From Ciona savignyi (taxonomy: Eukaryota > Chordata > Ascidiacea > Phlebobranchia > Cionidae), in contig CH003334.1 in the NCBI GenBank assembly GCA_000149265.1, positions 157,719-221,718 of the forward strand: a DNA stretch of 64,000 nt, in the 5' to 3' direction. How positions within the stretch are numbered: the stretch's first letter is position 1; each line of letters starts with the position of its first letter. The notes beneath the pieces were generated by a model. That model searched no databases. It worked only from the letters and a program-made list of their open reading frames with translations, and was not told the DNA's origin. Positions 57,501-64,000 of this stretch are shown piece by piece. The position numbers were made by a program, and so were the translations under genes.

Positions 57501-59960
57501 TGAACGCATTCATTGAGCCAGTAGCTAAACATCCACTTTCTTCCAAAATGTGAGGTCCCCCAGACTCATTTATGAATTTACCCATCACTTTAAAATATGC
57601 CATTTCGATGTGAAATCCTCCAAGCTGAACAAAAACGTTGTCAAAGGTAGGAGTTTCTTCTGCTTGAATTTGCATAGCTTTCATTGCTATTGCGAGATCG
57701 TACGTGACGGAAATCTCATTCTTTCCGCATTCACTTGCAACACGCTGTGCAATTCGAAGCGTTTCAGCTACAACCGATGATGAGGTTGGAGACTGGTTAA
57801 TCTGAGGTACATAAAATACTTTATGAGTTGACGTTGAAGGTCCTTCCAGGTTGGCGTTCCATCCAACCCACATTGGTGTGTGTTCAATGGAGAACCAAGC
57901 AGATATCATCCACAGAATATCCAAATGTTTAGCTCGTGCATAGCTTTCTGGTACAAAATGTCTCCTTGGGTCATCTGTTGGTAAAAATTCCGATGACGAC
58001 ATTCTAGGAATTTTTCTGTATGGTTCTATATCAAGACCACTCGGTACAAAAGTACGTCGACGAGAATTACTTGCCTGCCGTTCTGAATCATCTGAAGGTA
58101 TATCACTATCAGGCTCTAGTACATTTTCTTCTGTATTTTTTTCTTGATATGCAATCCCCACGGTATCATGAAGAGTGTCTTTTCCAGTTAATGTTTCTAC
58201 GAATCGGTCGTAATTGTCGAATGCTAATTCGATAGGCACATTTGGAGATAGTGAAATTCCATACGGCGTAACACGATTGGTATCACAAGACGCAAACGTA
58301 AGTTCGGTTTCAATTTCTTCAACGGTGTGGTAACTAACACAGTGCCCCAATCTGTTTAAGATCTCGATTACCTTTCTGCTTCCTGTGATACTTTTCATTG
58401 CAAGCCCCAATTTCAAATGCTTTGATGGTTTATATCGTCCACCTACAACAGAGAAAACAACATCTTGGGAAACAGAGTCGATTCTTCGTTTTTTGCTCTC
58501 ACTGTTCCCAACACGTACATCTGGACCATTAATAAGGAAACCAAAAAAAGATTGAAATAATATCAGGGACCGCGATCTCCCCCTTATCTACATGTAACAC
58601 TTTAAGATCCTTTGGAAGTTCTTTTGTTTCAGCATTTAATATGGCTGAACGAAGGCTAAATGCAACATCCCTCATTTTAACTGCTAATTCTTTTTGATGG
58701 TTATGTGAAGACCTCACTGCCGTTTCTATATCCATCGTGCTGTTAAATAATAGATGGCCATGCTTATTTTGTCCAATGCATATTCGAATTTGATCTCCGA
58801 AGTGTTTAATTAATTTATCTCTCAAATGCTGGGAATTCATTGTCGTTTCGTCAAATTGTTGTCCACCTATTTCGACTGTTAATGACTTGTAATATTCATT
58901 GACATCTTTCAAAGCGTGCACCTCTCCATTAAGTACTACAGTATCATGTATCCATAAACATATTATGTCAAATGCGCGAGCATGCACATCCCTAGAGCAA
59001 TGCCACAATGATTTACACACTTGGTCAGTCGAATGATGCATTCCTGCAGCTTCAGCTCGTTTCTGATATTGTATTCTGCAAATGCCATGGTAATGAACTT
59101 CTTTTGCGACGAAATCTACATCCTTGATTTTCAAGAGCATTACGGTGTCACCTAAAATTTCAGCGTATCTTTTCACATTCTCCTGAAAGTTTGTCGTTTG
59201 GCATGCCGTCAAGGGAATTTTGTTTCCACTTTGTTTTTTACTTTCCTTGGAGCAAAACAAACATACCTTTTTGAATATTCCCGTCCGCGATGACGAAGTG
59301 CTTGCTGTTTGTGTTGATCGCATTAACCTATTCGCTGGTGCTGTTCTACTGGATTCCGAGATTTCATTGGAAATAACGTTGCTGGAAGTTGTAGGACAAT
59401 CATTTATTTCTTTAAGGAATTTTCTTTGTTTGGCCGATAAGGCTGTGAATTTTTTGTAGCAGTCAAGGTGAAAACCAGAGTGATTATCGACAGATTCAGG
59501 AAGATCAAAATTTCCGTATTTCAACGCAGTATGCTTTCTAACTTTTAATATCAATTGACATTTTTTTAAAGTTTCAACATGAAACAGAGTTATGTGACCA
59601 CTTCGACAGCCAGCACCAACGTGGAGGACACAGCACTAATCTTTAAAAAATAATAAAATATTACTTCAAACATACTTTATGTATCTAATACATGCACATG
59701 TAGGTATCGTGTAACACATAGTCATATATACGTACATACATGAAATTAAACGTATGTAAAGAAAAGCGTGTACCTTGATGGTTCTCCGCTACTTCCTCTT
59801 GGTTTTTGTCAGATAGTAAGCCAGAATCATCCCCAAGTGAGTTTACGTCTTAAATTAAAATCAACATGTTAAACACTTACACTGCTTTCATTGCAATAGT
59901 AATGTAATACTTCCAAACCCATACCTTCGACTTCTTCTGCCATAACTGTCGTTACATTGT
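54520..59960 (-). pseudogene. Decayed giant transposase-like gene of the TIR element
   Basis: Minus strand, N to C. 59953-59936 starts MAEEVE then GTATGG; a next exon is near 59849-59774. At 59640-58529 is a zinc-binding-like block (VLHVGAGCRSGHITLFHVE, CLFCSKES, VHYHGICRIQYQKR). At 58416-57494 is GSRKVIEILNRLGHCVSYHT and HTPMWVGWNANLEG. At 57444-56953 is CLPKLASFFFAFGHVNYARW. At 56851-55733 is VDGMFYLHLVHDLPTTFG, SSHEEADSRMI and RTADTDV. Past a nested MITE, 55177-54787 has FHAFTGCDYTASFSRKGEI. At 54720-54520 is GWTLVDEQYSLCWYHGD. The VDGMFYLH/HEEAD/TADTD acidic motifs suggest a PIN/XPG-like nuclease fold (inference). Frames break near 58540, 56960, 55733 and 54787. A small intron of about 45 bp at 57450-57493 is possible. 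Confidence 0.7.
55186..55646. mobile_element. hAT-type MITE, 461 bp, nested in the transposase gene
   Basis: The ends CAGGCCCGGTGCTAAG and, inverted, CAGGGTCGGTTTTAGGCC match hAT-style CAGG(G)C(G)G termini. CGCAGAGT occurs at both flanks (55178-55185 and 55647-55654), a perfect 8-bp duplication. Removing the element rejoins transposase coding sequence. GCGGGGCCC motifs lie near both ends. No coding capacity. Confidence 0.93.
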
Positions 59961-60244
59961 TGCTGTTTTAAAAATACAAACCGTACGTAAACTAATCCTA
60001 GCGATATATAGCAAACAACAACACACGGCATTGTTGCCTTTTTTACAATTCCTGAACTTCTATGACCTAATAATGAACGTAATAATAAAAGTTTGAGCTT
60101 ATATGCAAGTGCAAAGTTCTGTCATAATAATAGAAGCAATAAGATGTATGGGTAGCAAGGGGTTATTGTACAATTGACGTCCTAAACGCAACTTCGCCTA
60201 AAATTAAGTCGGCTAAATCATTGTGGATATGTACTTTGCTATAT

Positions 60245-60737
60245 CTTCAATTTCCAATAGATCCTTGTTCGTTATGACGTCATGTTAAAAAAGGGGCAGC
60301 GCAGTAATTGGGGTCTGACGAGGACTTTGCCCCTGAAAATTAAGTCAGCTAACTCATTTTAGATATGTACTTTGCTGTATCTTCGATTTCCAATAGGTTT
60401 CATCCTTGTTCGTTATGACGTCATCAATCGCCCTTTTGGGTCGCACAATTAGGACCAGCTGACCGGGTCTTTGCCCCGGAAATTTTTGTCAGTTTCACTT
60501 GTTTTATTTATAGTATGTTTATGGCTTTCTTTTTAAATAAATTTCATTCTTGTACTTTTGACGTTACTGATTGACCCCTTTGGGGCTAAAATGGGGTAAC
60601 GTAGCGCTTATACGCCCCCGGTCCGAACCAGCTGACAAACAGAAATTGAACGTTCATAACATAATTAACCAAATTCGCGTATGAAACCTTTTGTTCTCGA
60701 TGACGTTCTAAAATTCGTGCTGAGCTTTCGGACTATA
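60245..60737 (-). repeat. Right terminal inverted repeat
   Basis: Pairs with 53649-54140. The subrepeat pattern extends inward to about 60180. Confidence 0.85.
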
Positions 60738-60919
60738 GGGTGTAGCATTACCAAAGTGCATGTGTGCATTGCACACGCCGTCGAGCGATTACCGTGCGCG
60801 GAAACGGAGCCGTGCAGTCGCGTGTCGGAAGGTCGCGTCCCGTTACCGTTCCCTAATCGCGCGTATGTGTGCATCCAGCTTAAGAGAGTCAGACCAAAAG
60901 CGACCAACCGACACCTCCC
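60738..60919. other. GC-richer flank right of the TIR element
   Basis: CpG-containing and more GC-rich than its surroundings. It does not continue the LINE interrupted on the left side, so the left and right flanks are not simple neighbours. Confidence 0.5.
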
Positions 60920-61165
60920 TCAATATTATGGAATTATACACAGTTTATATAAAACTCATAGGAGGAAACACATGTTTGTACATGAGGCTTGGAAGGCGTT
61001 AAACAAAACTCGCGGGAAACAATTCATCAACTTAGCCACCAAAAACAGCCAACTAAACGCAACTTCCCATGCACAAAATAAGGACACATGGCATGGAACT
61101 AAAAGTTAAAATACACAGCAATACAATTATAAATACGTGTGGGATTCCCACAGGCTGATAGACGA
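60920..61165. repeat. Dispersed repeat family B, copy 4 (3' part)
   Basis: ATTATGGAATTATACACAG, CTCGCGGGAAACAATTCATC, CACATGGCATGG and GTGTGGGATTCCCACAG match the right half of the other copies. Confidence 0.8.
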
Positions 61166-61299
61166 TGCACTAACCCAACAGACTAATCGGGTTGCAGGTA
61201 AGTAACTAGTCGCTCGCTTATTGTGTTCAATACACTAAGCGCTATTGTCTGAATCTGAAAGGTAATAAAGAATTGTCTCGATTACACTAAAATACTTTT

Positions 61300-61405
61300 T
61301 TGCAATGGGCGTGAGGTGTTCTGAAGATTGCCCGTGTGTTAACGCCTTGCGTTTTTACAATAACGGAGATAAACATGAATATTTTTTTTATCCTATCCAT
61401 TCCTG
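61300..61405 (+). repeat. SINE fragment
   Basis: GCGTGAGGTGTTCTGAAGATTGCCCGTGTGTTAACGCC and GGAGATAAACATGAATATT match the tail of the SINE at 34345-34640. Confidence 0.75.
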
Positions 61406-62040
61406 ACCATAGACCGTCGCAGAGACAAATAAAACACCAGACTATGGGCAGCGAAAAATAATGAGTCGCCAGTGTGACATGTTTATTGTCTAATGTGGCA
61501 TATGCATTTTTGGTTTGTAAAGTGTTATTTTCGCCAAAAAAACAAACAATATGTTTGCACATATAAGATTCAGATTTTTTTGTTAGATTTTTAGGGTCAT
61601 TTTATACATTTTTGTATTTGGGTTAAACAATTAACTTTCGATCAAATCCGATCTAAACTGGAACTTCCATTTTAAGCGCGAAGTTCGATATAACAAATGT
61701 CTGGAAAACAATCGATTTGGTTGATGACAACCACGGGTAATACCCTTGCGCTTTGAACCCAAAGTTGGTTATATATACGAGATCATGTTATTCAACAATT
61801 CGTGAGGAAATTCGAAACCCGCTAAATGTGTTTCTTTTCCCCTTTTAAAAGGAATCCATAAATACATAGCATAGAGGATACAATACAAGGCGAGGTTTAT
61901 ATGGAACTGAAAATCCTAGTTAAAGGAAGTCGAAATTGAGTCGGTATACAGTCGGTCGGTATAGCCTATATACAATCTGGATCGACAATATCAGCTCGAT
62001 AATTTGCATTGCAACATTATTATACATTTTTGTTGGGACA
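61406..62040. other. Region between SINE fragment and ZNFX1-like 3' end, nothing recognised
   Basis: No ORF or repeat recognised. If the downstream gene ends at 62041 this would include its 3' UTR. Confidence 0.4.
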
Positions 62041-63540
62041 TCATTTTAACAGGGAATCAATCCGATATAATTCATTGGTGAATTCCTTTGTTTCTTGTGC
62101 TGTGTAACCATCTTTTTCAGCCAAAAGTCGTCTTCCCAAGAAATCCACAGTATCAGCAATCTCTGCTCAAGCAACGAGTTAGAGAACAATATGCAAATAT
62201 AATTATACTGCACTAATATGTTGTAAAACTGACATAATATACTAACAATAATTCTCGTGTGTTTAAACTACAGCCCAAAATAAAGGCTATGGGTAGGTAC
62301 TTAACCATGTGCATAATGTGTATTTGCGATTAGTGTATTTAACTCAGGCTATATAACGAGTGATCCAAATTGAAAATCAAGCCAGATAAAGTTGCTTGCT
62401 GTTAATAACAAATTCCATATGCTGTTATTGATTTCAGATTTAATCCGTACTTGTTGTGTAACTATTACACTGGTTACAACAATTGCGTCACTGTTTTTCA
62501 TTGCGTCGTGCAAATAAAAGTAACACATTTAGTCCACCACCACATGTAACATACTGTAACACATCAATCAAAATACTTTGGCCTGTTAAGCATGTTTCGC
62601 CGTGTAATACTCTCTACATAAAATAAAAACGACAGTCAACATTTCAATCCAACCTTTGGTTCGTTTCAACACGTCACTTTGTGTGCTTTTTCCACCGAAC
62701 ATTTTCTTGATGTTTGTTGTTTGTATCTCAAGTAGTCGGTATATGTATTTCAGTTTCATAAGTTTAAAATTTAGTTGTTGTTTCGTTCGTTTCTCCTGTT
62801 AAATAAATGAGAAAATAATTGATTCGGCAACTTTGATGTTTAAAAGAAATATAAACTGTACTGGTCGCGCTTTACCGCACACTCTTCTTCAGGGCTCTAT
62901 ATCGTTTTGATCCTAATTAAATTTGGATCGCTTAATATTGTTCTTTCGCCTAGGTTTGGCGGCCGCGTACGCTATGTTTATTAAATTATATCCCTTTTTT
63001 TAATGACGTGTTTTAACGACTGTTCGTTTTGCCGTCTTTTCCCGTTCCTGTATCGTGATTATATTCGTTTGCCAATTTTAAAAACTGGGGCAAAAAATGA
63101 ATAAACTAAACTAAACGTCCACTGTACTTACAGAAATCCTTTGAACCAATTGAAATGCGGCTTGAATAAACTCACTGGAAGCATGATTGGTAGCAACGGT
63201 CTTGATATACTTTTCCCTTTGATTCTTGACCATAAATGGGCTGGGCTTTTGCATTGGTTTAACAAACACTCTGTCTCTGTTATATGTACAAAGAAATATT
63301 AAAAAAAAATTGGGAAATAATTAAAACTTGTATAAAGTTCCAAACCTCCATGTTTGTGAGAGCAGCTGGCCATACCTCACACACTGCAGTATAGGGGCCT
63401 TACATTGCGGGCAATGTTTAACTGTTTGTCCAGAAGATTTTACGCTATCTTCCACCTCCATCAATTTATCCAGTACAGTGTGGGTGAATACGTGGCCACA
63501 TTTAGGCAGTTCAACAAATCTATAGAGATAACCAACATCT
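62041..63540 (-). CDS. ZNFX1-like (NFX1-type zinc finger) protein, C-terminal exons, gene runs off the right edge
   Basis: Three in-phase minus-strand exons. At about 63540-63346 is YLYRFVELPKCGHVFTHTVL and HCPQCKAPILQCVRYGQLL, the Cys/His cluster seen near the C-terminus of ZNFX1-type proteins. At 63276-63132 is RVFVKPMQKPSPFMVKN and IQAAFQLVQRIS, with a GTAAGT donor. At 62160-62041 is IADTVDFLGRRLLAEKDGYT and NELYRIDSLLK then TGA. Splice phases agree (2 into 1, then 0 into 0). ZNFX1 is an SF1 helicase with NFX1-type zinc fingers acting in RNA sensing or small-RNA inheritance. Only the non-helicase end is visible here, so the call depends on the zinc-finger pattern. A LINE tail sits in the 62161-63131 intron. 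Confidence 0.6.
62870..63115 (+). mobile_element. LINE 3' end fragment in intron of ZNFX1-like gene
   Basis: CGCGCTTTACCGCACACTCTTCTTC, GACGTGTTTTAACGACTG, TTTTGCCGTCTTTTCCCGT and terminal AATAAACTAAACTAAACG match the reverse complement of 52095-52365. This is an extremely 5'-truncated copy. Confidence 0.8.
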
Positions 63541-63574
63541 AGTATATCTAACACAAACCATTATTTTACCAGTG

Positions 63575-63700
63575 CTACTAGGATAGGATAGGATATTCAT
63601 GTTTATCCCCGTGAATGGGAAAACCAAGGGGGTTAACACTCGGACAATCGTCAGATCACCTCGCGCCCACCGTCGGGCTACCGAAGCTATTGCAGTTTGG
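63575..63700 (-). repeat. SINE fragment, minus strand
   Basis: AGGATATTCATGTTTATCC, CCGTGAATGGGAAAACCAAG and CCTCGCGCCCACCGTCGGG are the reverse complement of the SINE tail. It lies just upstream of the visible ZNFX1-like exon. Confidence 0.8.
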
Positions 63701-63792
63701 TTTAATATTAAATTATTATTAGATGCTAAAGACACAAAGGCACAAAGCCCATTAGTACAGTGAAATCACAACGTCTTTTGCATACACTAAGA

Positions 63793-64000
63793 CAGCGGTT
63801 CCCAAACTTTTTTGTTGGCGGCGCCTTTTGTAAACTTATTAAACCTTGCGGCTCCCTCATAAAGCCAAAATTTTCAAACTACATGTGTTGTATATTGTAT
63901 ATCCAGACTATATAGCATGTATTTGGATAACCATTCAAACTCTTTAAAACTATTCACTAAACTACTAAAGTGACGAACAGTCAATTAATGCAAAGCAGTT
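63793..64000. mobile_element. hAT-type MITE left end, cut by window edge
   Basis: CAGCGGTTCCCAAACTTTTTTG is a typical hAT non-autonomous terminus. The right end is outside the window, so neither length nor target duplication can be checked. Confidence 0.6.

Larger units (their letters stand above)
53649..60737 (-). mobile_element. Large DNA transposon with about 490-bp TIRs (Academ-like?)
   Basis: 53649-54140 and 60245-60737 are inverted copies starting AGTCCGAGAGCTCAGCACG and ending GTGCTGAGCTTTCGGACT. TAG flanks both outer ends, giving a candidate 3-bp target duplication. Within each arm a block of roughly 137 bp holding GTTATGACGTCAT and TACTTTGCTGTATCTTCGAT repeats at least twice (60226 and 60364). 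Between the arms, a single minus-strand transposase-like gene of well over 1000 codons has decayed. Long TIRs, short duplication and a nuclease-like region fit what I recall of Academ elements. This class call is tentative. Confidence 0.75.

Noticed and set aside
60681..61109. Plus-strand ORF of 142 codons starting MKPFVLDD
   Set aside because: Its first part is the terminal inverted repeat (the same words appear at 53660-53701 on the other strand) and its end is family B repeat. No independent coding evidence.

Overview
This is eukaryotic, AT-rich, repeat-dense DNA. Short introns, an expanded intelectin-type lectin family, and Ty3/Gypsy, BEL/Pao, P-element-like, hAT and other transposons fit a tunicate such as a Ciona-like ascidian. 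That assignment is inference from gene content; no sequence search could be run.

Layout. 1-1840: two minisatellites, including about 43.7 copies of a 32-bp unit. 2040-7070: a broken BEL/Pao integrase fragment and a P-element-like transposase whose C-terminal part lies inverted. 7440-9300: a dispersed repeat ('family A'), a hAT MITE with perfect 8-bp target duplications, and a SINE. 9450-23025 and 30560-37290: two copies of a duplicated block, each holding an intelectin-like gene. Copy A (10340-22370) can be assembled into 16 in-phase exons with no internal stop (595 codons plus stop). It predicts a type II membrane protein in which the intelectin fold is split by an extra region of about 228 residues. 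Copy B (31645-36738) keeps 14 matching exons but has a lesion in exon 8 and has lost the last two exons.

Between the copies: a recent internally deleted BEL/Pao element sits in the last intron of copy A (17995-21849). Downstream, a young Ty3/Gypsy element (24668-29568) is nested in an older Gypsy relic (23156-24667 and 29569-30110). 37685-40476: two LTR-like direct repeats around a tiny interior. 40596-44990: a broken, intron-containing SAMD3-like or transposon-derived gene. 45570-45705: a Gypsy RNase H scrap. 47218-48709: two minus-strand ORFs resembling a viral-type envelope glycoprotein. 50510-51803: another family A/B repeat and a small ORF. 52095-53648: a 5'-truncated LINE. 53649-60737: a 7.1-kb DNA transposon with about 490-bp terminal inverted repeats, a decayed giant transposase (Academ-like is my best guess), and its own nested hAT MITE. 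62041-63540: three terminal exons of a minus-strand ZNFX1-like gene that continues beyond the right edge.

The host genes visible are therefore the two intelectin-like copies and the ZNFX1-like 3' end, with the SAMD3-like locus uncertain. Nearly everything else is mobile DNA. Because the two intelectin copies act as natural empty-site controls for each other, several insertions can be ordered relative to the duplication.
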